DNA from: Butyrivibrio sp.
GTDB taxonomy: Bacteria > Bacillota > Clostridia > Lachnospirales > Lachnospiraceae
Length of the DNA: 26,806 nucleotides
Assembly (NCBI GenBank): GCA_016297265.1
Contig: JAEDHB010000020.1
Span: forward strand, 1-26,806
Direction of reading: 5' to 3'
Below, piece after piece: positions 1 through 8,361 of this stretch (the stretch's first letter is position 1; each line of letters starts with the position of its first letter). The notes below the pieces were generated by a model. That model did no database searches. It was not told the origin of the DNA and was given only the letters and a program-made list of their open reading frames with translations. Made by a program: the position numbers and the translations under genes.

Positions 1-21
1 CAGCAGAAAAGGATATGCAAC

Positions 22-49
22 TTGCAAAAATCAAAATAACATTTATAAT
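22..49 (+). promoter_or_regulatory. Probable sigma-A promoter of the ABC-2 exporter operon
   Basis: A TTGCAA hexamer at 22-27 is followed after 16 bp by a perfect TATAAT at 44-49. It lies 60 bp upstream of the first ABC gene in an AT-rich stretch. Bases 1-39 could also hold the last 12 codons of an upstream gene ending in TAA at 37-39, but that cannot be judged from so short a piece. Confidence 0.55.
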
Positions 50-109
50 TTTATTTATATATGCATACATTACTTAGCAAAACAATTGCAACAGGAGGTG
101 ACCACCCGG

Positions 110-1024
110 ATGAGCGCAGTAATAGCGGAAAAATTAACTAAAATTTATAACGGAGAAAACAAGGCGGTGGACAGTATAAGCTTTTGCCTGGAAAGGGGAG
201 AAATATTTGGCTTCCTTGGACCAAACGGAGCAGGGAAGACAACGACGATTAAGCTGCTTTGCGGAATGCTTAGCCCGTCGGAGGGCAGCTGCAGAGTGCT
301 TGATATCAACCCTTCCGAAGACACGGCAAAATTGCATCAGAGAGCAGGCGTAATTACTGAACACGCCCAGATGTATGACCATTTGACAGGGATGGACAAC
401 CTGATATTTTACGGTTCCCTGTTCGGAATGAACCGTACGGATTGCGAAAATCGTGCAAAAGAATTGTTGGAGCGACTGGAATTAACGGAGGCAAAGGACC
501 GCAGGCTGTCCGCATACTCAACCGGTATGCGGCAGAGACTTTCTCTTGCCAGAGCGCTTATGCACAGCCCGGAGATATTGTTTCTGGATGAGCCGACATC
601 GGGACTTGATCCTGAAAGCGCGCAGAATGTCAATATGATGATAAAAGAGCTTGCAGTGGGAGGAACAACTATTTTTTTGTGCACGCACCAGCTTAGGTAT
701 GCGCAGGAAATCTGCACTACATACGGGCTGATGAATAAGGGCAATCTGTTTGCCACAGGTAATATCGACGAGCTTCGCACCATGGTTTCGGACAGAGTTA
801 AGGTGCGAGTGAAAACAAATCTTGTACCACAGGATATTGACTGTGAAAAAATTGACGGGAGCACATATGATATCAGCGTGAATTCTGAGAAGGAAATACC
901 TCTGATTGTCAAAAGAATTGTCGAGGCAGGTGGCGATATTTATCATGTTTCTACGGAGAAAATGTCATTGGAGGAAATATATTTTTCCCTCATTGACAAA
1001 AATCATGAAGAAATGGGGGTGTAA
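110..1024 (+). CDS. ABC-2 type exporter, ATP-binding protein
   Basis: This 304-residue ATPase would power the membrane permease encoded directly downstream. Visible motifs are Walker A GPNGAGKTT (residues 37-45), an ABC signature of the form STGMRQRLSLARAL (from about 137), and Walker B LFLDEPTSGLDP with the catalytic D160-E161 pair. The C-terminal 80 residues form the extra domain common in CcmA/NatA-type exporter ATPases. I chose ATG at 110 because AGGAGG at 93-98 lies 11 bases upstream; the longer reading from TTG at 86 would place the ribosome site inside the gene. The stop is 3 bases before the permease start, so the two are co-transcribed and probably translationally coupled. The substrate cannot be read from sequence; the closest general class is NatA-like or drug/peptide efflux. 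Confidence 0.93.
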   Translation: MSAVIAEKLTKIYNGENKAVDSISFCLERGEIFGFLGPNGAGKTTTIKLLCGMLSPSEGSCRVLDINPSEDTAKLHQRAGVITEHAQMYDHLTGMDNLIFYGSLFGMNRTDCENRAKELLERLELTEAKDRRLSAYSTGMRQRLSLARALMHSPEILFLDEPTSGLDPESAQNVNMMIKELAVGGTTIFLCTHQLRYAQEICTTYGLMNKGNLFATGNIDELRTMVSDRVKVRVKTNLVPQDIDCEKIDGSTYDISVNSEKEIPLIVKRIVEAGGDIYHVSTEKMSLEEIYFSLIDKNHEEMGV

Positions 1025-1027
1025 CAG

Positions 1028-1816
1028 ATGAATACACAACAATTTGCCCTTATGAAAAAAGATATACGAAGTATTACCTCCAATAAACAGGTATTTATGG
1101 TGATGCTGATTGTGCCGCTTGCACTCACAATTATTTTGCCGTCCATATTCGTATTCATTACGGTATTTGCTCCGAAGTCCGCTTCAAATTTTGACAAACT
1201 GCTGGAACTGTTGCCTACGGAAGTTCCGGAGGGAAAACAGATATCCGCAATTCTGGAATTTATGATTAACAAGATTATGCCTCCGTTCTTTTTAATGATT
1301 CCTATTATGGCGTCGTCGGTTATGGCATCAAGCTCCTTTGTTGGTGAAAAAGAAAAACATACGCTGGAGACTTTACTCTATTCTCCGCTTTCATTAAGAC
1401 AGCTCTTTCAGGCAAAAATTCTGGCCGGCTTCGTTGTGGGAATGATGGTTTCGCTTATTTCTTTTGCAGCGATGATGCTTGTGGTTGAAATTGAAATTCT
1501 GGCTTTGACCGGCAGCATGATGATACCTGATATCAGCTGGATTGTTGTTATGTTACTTATCGCACCTACAATATCCATTGTTGCAATTGCATTGACTGTT
1601 CGCGGTTCGGCAAAAGCACAAACAATAGAGGAAGCACAACAGCGTGCATTGTTTCTGATTTTTCCGATAATTGCACTCGTCATAGGGCAATTCACAGGAA
1701 TTATTTTGATAAATACCTGGATTCTTCTCGGCGTCGGCGCAGCGTTGGCGTTGCTTGCTGTTTTGCTTATGAGAGGAGCATCCAAGAAATTCACATATGA
1801 AAAGATGCTGAGGTAA
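1028..1816 (+). CDS. ABC-2 type exporter, membrane permease
   Basis: A 262-residue integral membrane protein, partner of the upstream ATPase. There is a first membrane segment near residues 24-48 and a short extracytoplasmic loop, then about five more segments. The typical ABC-2 permease stretch lies after the second segment: an EKE-rich cytoplasmic loop (EKEKHTLETLLYSPLS) followed by a glycine-rich membrane helix. This resembles the NatB/YhaP class. Length suits one half of a homodimeric channel. GGGGGTG at 1015-1021 can serve as ribosome site. Substrate unknown. Confidence 0.88.
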   Translation: MNTQQFALMKKDIRSITSNKQVFMVMLIVPLALTIILPSIFVFITVFAPKSASNFDKLLELLPTEVPEGKQISAILEFMINKIMPPFFLMIPIMASSVMASSSFVGEKEKHTLETLLYSPLSLRQLFQAKILAGFVVGMMVSLISFAAMMLVVEIEILALTGSMMIPDISWIVVMLLIAPTISIVAIALTVRGSAKAQTIEEAQQRALFLIFPIIALVIGQFTGIILINTWILLGVGAALALLAVLLMRGASKKFTYEKMLR

Positions 1817-1885
1817 GCATTCCCTCATTAGAAAATACTATAAATATATCGAATTTTTTACATTGTAATACGAAGGAGACATATT

Positions 1886-2761
1886 ATGAGAAAAATATCA
1901 TGTTTTATTATCGCATGCATATCAGCTTCATTATTGGTTGGATGCTCATCATCAAAGGAGGATAATGAAGGCACCCAAAATAATGATACAAAACCGGTAA
2001 TGGAAGTTACTACTGAAAAACCAACCGAGACGGAGGCTTCGACAACAGCTCCCGAGGAAACTGTTGCACAGGAAATTAATGATATACTTCCTGCGGGACC
2101 TGCAGAAGCTGCATTTACAACGGACAATATGAGTTTCTATATGGAAGGTGAGGCGTTTACACTTCCTATGTCATACAGTGATTTCCTGAAAAAAGCTACA
2201 GCTAAAGGTTTTGCAATTACAAAGGATACAAAATTCAACAAAGAAACAAAATATGGCAGCTGTGTATTGTACAAGATGAAATTTGACCGTGCAGTTGAGG
2301 GTCAGGACAAGGCGGAATCATTTGATATTATGATTGTAAACAGTAAAGATACCAATAAATCCGTGGATTTGAAGGATGCTTCAAGTCAGGTGGTAGGCTT
2401 TGAAATCAGTATGCATGCAGGCGCAATCGATGCATATGATCCGGACAAGGGAATTTGGGCAACCAATATTAATACTGATGTATACCTCACCCCTGAAATC
2501 GGACTTGGCAGAAATATCGATAATCTCTACAAAGCGTGGGGAGGTTCCATGAATGAAATGAACGGAATCTGGGACTGGAAATCAGATAAATTCGGTAATA
2601 GTTCAGCCTCATATTCGGCTCCGACAGTATCAATCCGCAGCGTCAAACGCGCGAAGGAATACAAATTGTACAGCGCGTTGGAAGAGGCATATGGTGAATC
2701 AAAGAGCACCGAAAATATTATTAACTATATTAACCTCTATAATAATCCTTATATTAAATAA
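1886..2761 (+). CDS. Putative lipoprotein of unknown function
   Basis: 291 residues with a classic lipoprotein signal: basic start MRKIS, a hydrophobic core and the lipobox LVGC with the acylated cysteine at residue 20. A Ser/Glu/Asp/Thr-rich linker (about 21-68) follows, as is usual for surface-tethered proteins. The remaining 220 residues are a soluble domain that I cannot assign to a family. A strong GAAGGAG site precedes the ATG. It lies 69 bp after the ABC permease on the same strand and before a strong terminator, so it is probably the last gene of that operon and could be an accessory of the exporter, but that is inference. Confidence 0.85.
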   Translation: MRKISCFIIACISASLLVGCSSSKEDNEGTQNNDTKPVMEVTTEKPTETEASTTAPEETVAQEINDILPAGPAEAAFTTDNMSFYMEGEAFTLPMSYSDFLKKATAKGFAITKDTKFNKETKYGSCVLYKMKFDRAVEGQDKAESFDIMIVNSKDTNKSVDLKDASSQVVGFEISMHAGAIDAYDPDKGIWATNINTDVYLTPEIGLGRNIDNLYKAWGGSMNEMNGIWDWKSDKFGNSSASYSAPTVSIRSVKRAKEYKLYSALEEAYGESKSTENIINYINLYNNPYIK

Positions 2762-2773
2762 TACTGTATTTCA

Positions 2774-2812
2774 TAACAGACTCTGCGCAACTTGGGAGTC
2801 TGTTATTTTTTT
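2774..2812 (+). terminator. Rho-independent terminator after the lipoprotein gene
   Basis: Ten-bp perfect stem (2774-2783 with 2796-2805), 12-nt loop, then a seven-T run. It closes the first operon. Confidence 0.9.
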
Positions 2813-2853
2813 AGGAACAATTCAATACTTGTACTTTATGAATTGCCGAAGTG

Positions 2854-2862
2854 TGTTATAAT
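2854..2862 (+). promoter_or_regulatory. Extended -10 promoter for the GAF-ABC/FtsX operon
   Basis: A perfect extended -10 element, TG-T-TATAAT, lies 58 bp upstream of the GAF-ABC start and just after the preceding terminator. The -35 match is weak (CTTTAT at 2834-2839, 17-bp spacing), as expected when an extended -10 is used. Confidence 0.6.
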
Positions 2863-2920
2863 TTGAATATATTAGGTTGATTTGAGAAAGGATAAGCAGC
2901 GATATGCGGCAGGTGAGAGA

Positions 2921-4150
2921 ATGAAAGAGCAGACAACGAAAATCGAATACACGCAGGTAATATGGGAAATTACCACCCTATTGCAGCAATCAGAATCCCT
3001 TGAGGAAGCACTGCGCACCAGCCTTGGAGAAGTTGTAAAGGCGGTCGGAGCAGAGGCAGGAACAATCTGGTTCTACAATGCATCGGGAGATAAAAGAATA
3101 TATCCTTCCTTCTGGATTGGAGGGGCAGATTTAACAGGACTCAGTCTGGAACCGGGCGAGGGAATTGCAGGCACCGTAGTCAACGAGGGAAAGTCCCTGG
3201 TTGTTAAGGATTGTCAGAAGGATGAACGATGGGCAGGTCGCTTTGATGAGACAACAGGATTTGTGACAAAGAGTATGGTATGCGTGCCCCTGATTAACAA
3301 ATATGAAGTAATCGGATGCATACAGATTATCAACAAAAAGGACGGCTCTCTGTATGATGATGACGATATCAGTCTATGTGAAAATCTTGCAATGCTGACA
3401 GCTATTGCAGTGGACGGGAAGGGCCTGAATCTTGGCTTTGTTGAGAGCGGTAAGGCGATAATTTCATTAAAGAATGTAACCAAAACCTTTGGAACGGGAG
3501 AGAATGCCCTACAGGTTCTCAAGGGCGTTAACCTGGATATCAGGGAGGGTGAATTTCTTGTTATTCTGGGTGAATCGGGTTGTGGTAAATCCACTATGCT
3601 CAATATCATAGGCGGAATGGATCAGCTTTCCACCGGAACATTTCTTTTCGACGGAAAAGATTATTCCCATGCGGATGAAAATACATTGACAGAATACCGC
3701 AGACATTCTGTAGGATTTATTTTCCAGGCATACAATCTGATGCCTACACTTACAGCACAGGAAAATCTTGAATTCATCGGTGAACTCTGCGATGAATCCA
3801 TGGACTCTGAGGAGGCATTGGAGATGGTCGGACTGTCACAGCGAAAGGATAATTATCCTGCGCAGATGTCCGGAGGGCAGCAACAGCGAGTATCCATAGC
3901 CCGCGCACTTGTCAAGAAACCAAGAATCATTCTGGCGGACGAACCTACAGCCGCCCTTGATTATGAAACAAGTATTGAGGTGCTGACGGTCCTTGAGGAA
4001 GTAATCAAATCAGGAACAACTCTTTTGATGGTTACGCATAATGAAGAGATTGCAAAAATGGCAAACCGTGTAATTCGTATGAAGGGTGGAGTTGTTGCGG
4101 AGGTTATCGTTAACAGACATCCTGCAAGTGCAAAGGAGTTAGTATGGTAA
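2921..4150 (+). CDS. GAF-domain / ABC transporter ATPase fusion (MacB/LolD-like)
   Basis: This 409-residue protein joins a sensory domain to an exporter ATPase. Residues about 20-165 form a GAF domain ending in an NKK...YDDDD stretch that resembles the NKxnFx3DE signature of ligand-binding GAF domains. Residues about 178-395 are an ABC ATPase of the MacB/LolD/FtsE class: Walker A GESGCGKST (about 217-225), Q-loop FQAYNLMP, signature MSGGQQQRVSIARAL (about 316), Walker B IILADEPTAALD, and the switch histidine in VTHNEE (about 373). All catalytic motifs are intact. I prefer ATG 2921 (AGGTGAG just upstream) over TTG 2882. The gene overlaps the permease start by 7 bases, a sign of translational coupling. 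Members of this ATPase class usually lack a GAF domain, so transport may be gated by a small cytosolic ligand; that is inference. Confidence 0.9.
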   Translation: MKEQTTKIEYTQVIWEITTLLQQSESLEEALRTSLGEVVKAVGAEAGTIWFYNASGDKRIYPSFWIGGADLTGLSLEPGEGIAGTVVNEGKSLVVKDCQKDERWAGRFDETTGFVTKSMVCVPLINKYEVIGCIQIINKKDGSLYDDDDISLCENLAMLTAIAVDGKGLNLGFVESGKAIISLKNVTKTFGTGENALQVLKGVNLDIREGEFLVILGESGCGKSTMLNIIGGMDQLSTGTFLFDGKDYSHADENTLTEYRRHSVGFIFQAYNLMPTLTAQENLEFIGELCDESMDSEEALEMVGLSQRKDNYPAQMSGGQQQRVSIARALVKKPRIILADEPTAALDYETSIEVLTVLEEVIKSGTTLLMVTHNEEIAKMANRVIRMKGGVVAEVIVNRHPASAKELVW

Positions 4151-6912
4151 ATAATAAGACAAAGAGAAAATATCTGCTCAGGACAATTAAGAAAAGCGGA
4201 GTATCCTTTTTTGCAGTTGCATTTATTGCCGCAACCAGCATTGCTATTTTTCTGGGACTTCAATCCTCTGCGACAGCAATTCTAAAAGAAACAGACCGTT
4301 ATTTTGTATCAAACAAGCTGGAATCCTTTGAAATAACCTGCGCAAACGGTATAACCAAAGACGATATAAGTGTAATCTCCGGATGGGAGGGCGTTGATGC
4401 TGTTGAGGGCGGATACTCTGCAATGGCGCTTATGAACAGCGAGGATGAGAAAATAACGATTCAGGCACGCTCCCTGTGCAGCGAAATGAATACTCCTGTG
4501 GTTATAGAGGGTACGCTCCCGGCGAATTCAGGGGAAGTTGCTGTGGAGGAAATATTTGCAAAGGACAAGGGTATTAAGGTTGGTGACGAGATTAATCTTG
4601 AGCATGAAGGAAATCTTGTTACGAATAAATTCCGGGTATCTGCAATTGTAAATGAACCTTTTTTCTGCTGTGCAGTTATTCAGGATGCCAGAGGAAAAAG
4701 CACGGAGGGACTCGGTGCTGCTGATTATTACATAATGCTCACCGGGGATGCCTTCGATGCCTCCTACTATAATGACTGCTATACAACGGCATATATTAAG
4801 AATAATGCGCTGGATGACTATTATTATTTTTCTGATGAATACAAAACACAGGAAAAAGAATACAAGGATAAGCTTGAAGAACTGGCAAAAGACCGTGCAG
4901 AACTCCGTTATACTTCTCTTGTGCAGGATGCCAATGCAAAAATAGAGGATGCAAAGGCAAAAATTGCGGATGGCGAAAAGAAACTGGACGAGGCGGCTAA
5001 TGAAATTGAACAGAACAAAGCTAATCTGAATATTATGAGTGAGACGCTGAAGACAAAGCTTGCTGCCGCAGGATTTTCTACTGATTTTGATAAGGCGTTG
5101 GAGCAATTGGAAGCATACGGGGAATACGGAGTTGTATTAAAAGCATCAATTATTGAATACAATAAGTCTTTGGATAAAATTCGCGATGCGGAGAACAGCT
5201 TTAATATATCAAAAGAGGAACTCGATAATTCCAGGGCAGAGCTTTCTGAGGCAACCGGTAAAGCACAGGATATTCAGCCGAAGGACTGGATTATTTCAGT
5301 CAGAAATGATATCGGAGATATTCGTGGTGTGAAGACGATTGTGGACGGAATATACGGATTGAGCTATTCGATGTCCATTATTTTCTTACTGGTGGCAATT
5401 GTAGTATGCTATGCAGCTATTTCGAGGATGATTTTTGAACAGAGACCGCTTATCGGAGCGCAAAAAGCACTGGGTTTCCGTCCGGGAGAGATTCTCAGGC
5501 ATTATATGAGATATAACACCCTGTGTGCTCTTCTAGGAATCATTATCGGATGGGCGGGAAGCGTCGTGATTGTTGAACTTCTGGTGTTACATATTTTCAA
5601 TCCGAAATTCCTGCTGGGAAGCATTTCTCTTACATTTGCATGGAAGGAAGCACTGATAACGGCAGTAATATGTTTTGCAATATTTTTATCCAACACATAT
5701 CTGGCCTGTGCTAAACTGGTTAAGATGCCTGCTACCGAGCTGCTGAGAGGCGAGGTTCCGACCAGGGGAAAAAGCTACTTCTTTGAGAAATGGAAAAATT
5801 ATAAAAAACTTAATCTGTATTCCCGTACAATGGTTAAGAATGTCCTCAGCGATAAGGGACGTATGATGACCACCATAATGGGTGTTGTGGGATGTATTGC
5901 ACTTCTTGTTATATGTTTTTCACTTAAGCTGGCAATAGAGAATTCTTCAACAACTCAGTTTAAGGATTATTTTAAGTATGATAACAGACTGGTAATTGAC
6001 AGCAGTGCCGGCACCGGTAAGGAATTTGAGAAGGTATTGCAGGAGGAAAATATTGACTATACCATCGTTCAGGATAAACTGAAGAACTTCAGGGCGGATG
6101 GCGGAAACTGGGAGAATGCCCATATTGTTGTAAGCTCTGATTTTGACAAGCTGGGTGAATATATGATACTTCGCGATATTGAGTCCGGGGCAATTGCAGA
6201 TATTCCTAAGGATGGGGTTCTCGTGTCACGCAAATGTGCAGAGACCTATGACCTGTCGGAGGGAAGCATCGTTGAATTCATGGATTCGGAAGGCAATCCT
6301 AAGGAATTTAAAATTGCGGGCGTAATCGAGCATTATCTCGCCTACCATATGTTTGTCACAACCGACAGTTATTACGAAGCGACAATGGGTGAAAATACGG
6401 ATGAGAGCGTATTTTTACTCAAGGGAGATATTTCGGGACTCTATGAAAAGGTCAGGGGAATTAAAGGGTATCTGTCACTTAAGGACAACAGCAAATATAA
6501 GCTGAGTGCTGACGGTGTGGATCTTGTTATTCTGATATGTCTTGCATTGTCGGCTGTTATGGCTTTGCTGGTACTTCTTAACCAGATTGTAATGCATATC
6601 AACAGAAAAGCAAGGGAACTTGCGGTTATGAGAATCAACGGCTATACAATTAAGGAGACAAGGGCATATGTCTACAAGGATAATATAATACTTACCGCAA
6701 TGGGACTTGTTCTCGGCAGCGGATTCGGTATTGCACTTTCTTATGCAGTTGTCCGAATTATTGAAACCGGAGCCAACCGCTATGTGAGAACTCCGAATAT
6801 TCCGGCATGTCTGTATGCATGCGCTGTTGGTGCCCTGTTTGCATTGATTGTTAACCTGATTGCATTACGCAAAATCAAGCAGCTTAACCTTACAAATGTC
6901 AGCGGTAATTAA
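4144..6912 (+). CDS. FtsX/MacB-type ABC permease with large coiled-coil ectodomain
   Basis: 922 residues, the permease partner of the GAF-ABC protein with which it overlaps. Order of parts: one N-terminal membrane helix (about 14-37); an extracytoplasmic region (about 40-400) whose second half (about 231-376) is a charged heptad-rich coiled coil; a first FtsX domain with three helices (about 400-545); a single helix (about 572-600); a second extracytoplasmic domain (about 610-790); and a second FtsX domain with three helices (about 791-915). This double-FtsX layout is typical of Firmicutes exporters of peptides or lipoproteins and of BceB-like or MacB-like mechanotransmission machines, which act on substrates outside the membrane. 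The coiled coil could reach across the wall. Substrate unknown. Confidence 0.88.
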   Translation: MVNNKTKRKYLLRTIKKSGVSFFAVAFIAATSIAIFLGLQSSATAILKETDRYFVSNKLESFEITCANGITKDDISVISGWEGVDAVEGGYSAMALMNSEDEKITIQARSLCSEMNTPVVIEGTLPANSGEVAVEEIFAKDKGIKVGDEINLEHEGNLVTNKFRVSAIVNEPFFCCAVIQDARGKSTEGLGAADYYIMLTGDAFDASYYNDCYTTAYIKNNALDDYYYFSDEYKTQEKEYKDKLEELAKDRAELRYTSLVQDANAKIEDAKAKIADGEKKLDEAANEIEQNKANLNIMSETLKTKLAAAGFSTDFDKALEQLEAYGEYGVVLKASIIEYNKSLDKIRDAENSFNISKEELDNSRAELSEATGKAQDIQPKDWIISVRNDIGDIRGVKTIVDGIYGLSYSMSIIFLLVAIVVCYAAISRMIFEQRPLIGAQKALGFRPGEILRHYMRYNTLCALLGIIIGWAGSVVIVELLVLHIFNPKFLLGSISLTFAWKEALITAVICFAIFLSNTYLACAKLVKMPATELLRGEVPTRGKSYFFEKWKNYKKLNLYSRTMVKNVLSDKGRMMTTIMGVVGCIALLVICFSLKLAIENSSTTQFKDYFKYDNRLVIDSSAGTGKEFEKVLQEENIDYTIVQDKLKNFRADGGNWENAHIVVSSDFDKLGEYMILRDIESGAIADIPKDGVLVSRKCAETYDLSEGSIVEFMDSEGNPKEFKIAGVIEHYLAYHMFVTTDSYYEATMGENTDESVFLLKGDISGLYEKVRGIKGYLSLKDNSKYKLSADGVDLVILICLALSAVMALLVLLNQIVMHINRKARELAVMRINGYTIKETRAYVYKDNIILTAMGLVLGSGFGIALSYAVVRIIETGANRYVRTPNIPACLYACAVGALFALIVNLIALRKIKQLNLTNVSGN

Positions 6913-6925
6913 TCGCTAAAACAAA

Positions 6926-6953
6926 TTGACAAACAGGGGAAATGTGTTACGAT
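6926..6953 (+). promoter_or_regulatory. Sigma-A promoter of the diguanylate cyclase gene
   Basis: A perfect TTGACA at 6926-6931 is separated by 16 bp from TACGAT at 6948-6953. It lies about 70 bp upstream of the cyclase start, so that gene has its own promoter. No convincing terminator separates it from the permease gene, so read-through is also possible. Confidence 0.65.
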
Positions 6954-7023
6954 AGGGATATATAATTCCCTAAATACAGTAAGGGTAGGAACTGTATAGG
7001 TACAAACGAGAAAAGAGGACATA

Positions 7024-8184
7024 ATGAATAGTTCAATCAACTTAACAGAGATATTAATTGTAAACTGCGCAGGAATTTTCTGCATGTTGTTTTTATTCTA
7101 TTCAAAATACTCTAACAAATCCGTGAGGCGAGTTGGGGACATTCTATATAATTGTCTGATTGCACTTACGATTATTATGCTTTCCCTGGAGACCGTTTCA
7201 TTTTATTGGGACGGAGCTCCGGGAAAAGCAGTATATGTTATGCAGAACATCGTCAATGCCATGCTAATTGTTGGTACAACAATAACAGGTTATTTGTGGT
7301 GCCTCTTTGTAGAATTCAAGATTCATCACAGTCTGAAATTAGTGCGTAAAAGAGCATGTTTTCTGGTTATTCCAATACTTATCAATTCTGTTTTTGTAAT
7401 ACTTGACTGTTTCGGAACAGGTATTATGTTTTCCATATCGGAGCAGAATGTTTATCAAAGAGGACGCATCAGTGTTCTTTCCTATATTTTTCTTGCATTC
7501 TATTATATATACAGTATATGCATAGTTTATCGTGCAAAACACAGGGGAACTCAGATGCAGTTTTTCCCTGTTTATGCATTTGTGCTTCCATGCGTATTTG
7601 GTACATGTGTTCAGGGGCTTCAGTACGGAATTTCAACAGGGTGGTTTGCAGTTGCAATTGCATTGATGTTTGTGGAATTTCAGCTGCAGAAGAAAGAAGC
7701 CTTTGTTGATGATTTGTCCGGATTATATAACAGAAAATATCTCGATTTCTATTTTTCGCAGATGCTGCTTAAAAAGAGTTCGGGAATATACGGAATTATG
7801 ATGGATATCAATCTGTTTAAGAAAATAAATGATGAATATGGGCATACAACGGGTGATGACGCGATAAGGACGGTCGGAAAGCTGCTTTCAAAGTGGGTGG
7901 ATAATAATGACAGACTGATTCGCTTTGCAGGGGATGAATTTATCATCATCTGCCTTAATAAAACCGAGGAAAGCGTTGTTGAAATGATTGACAGGATTAA
8001 GAAGAATATATCTGATTACAATGATTCAAATAAGAAGCCATACCAGCTGTCATTTTCTATCGGATATGCAAAATGTCCGGATGAGAACGCCGACCTTGAT
8101 AATTTTCTTCGCGAAATGGATAGCAGGATGTATGAGGATAAAGAAAGATTCAGACAGTCCATCGGAATGGCGAACATCAGATAA
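7024..8184 (+). CDS. Seven-TM membrane diguanylate cyclase (GGDEF)
   Basis: 386 residues. About seven hydrophobic segments occupy residues 7-217 and form a membrane sensor. A GGDEF domain follows from about residue 222 (DDLSGLYNRKYLD, then MMDINLFKKINDEYGH, which carries the metal-binding aspartate and substrate-binding residues). The signature reads AGDEF (residues 302-306); AGDEF is a variant found in active cyclases, so c-di-GMP synthesis from two GTP is plausible. The inhibitory I-site, RxxD five residues upstream, is replaced by DNND, so product feedback through that site should be absent. No EAL or HD-GYP partner is present in the window. AGAGGA precedes the ATG. It could act with the GAF-bearing exporter next door, but no direct evidence links them. 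Confidence 0.9.
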   Translation: MNSSINLTEILIVNCAGIFCMLFLFYSKYSNKSVRRVGDILYNCLIALTIIMLSLETVSFYWDGAPGKAVYVMQNIVNAMLIVGTTITGYLWCLFVEFKIHHSLKLVRKRACFLVIPILINSVFVILDCFGTGIMFSISEQNVYQRGRISVLSYIFLAFYYIYSICIVYRAKHRGTQMQFFPVYAFVLPCVFGTCVQGLQYGISTGWFAVAIALMFVEFQLQKKEAFVDDLSGLYNRKYLDFYFSQMLLKKSSGIYGIMMDINLFKKINDEYGHTTGDDAIRTVGKLLSKWVDNNDRLIRFAGDEFIIICLNKTEESVVEMIDRIKKNISDYNDSNKKPYQLSFSIGYAKCPDENADLDNFLREMDSRMYEDKERFRQSIGMANIR

Positions 8185-8234
8185 AGTAATGTAGCGTGTT
8201 TTCGGGTAATTTTTATCAGGGACAGTATTATTCA

Positions 8235-8270
8235 AAAGAGCAATGAACCGGGTTAGGTTCATTGCTCTTT
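8235..8270. terminator. Bidirectional terminator between convergent genes
   Basis: A perfect 15-bp stem (8235-8249 with 8256-8270) and a 6-nt loop, with A residues on the left arm and T residues on the right. It lies between the convergent cyclase and ThrE-like genes and can end both transcripts. Confidence 0.88.
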
Positions 8271-8361
8271 ATTTTGTGACTTAACGGACCGAATACCTCA
8301 TAAATCATACAGAAAATAGGATGGAAATACTATACAGGCAAAATGTAAAAAAGCGTTATTA

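Noticed and set aside
86..109. Longer start (TTG) for the first ABC ATPase
   Set aside because: It would include the strong AGGAGG ribosome site inside the gene; ATG 110 is correctly spaced from it.
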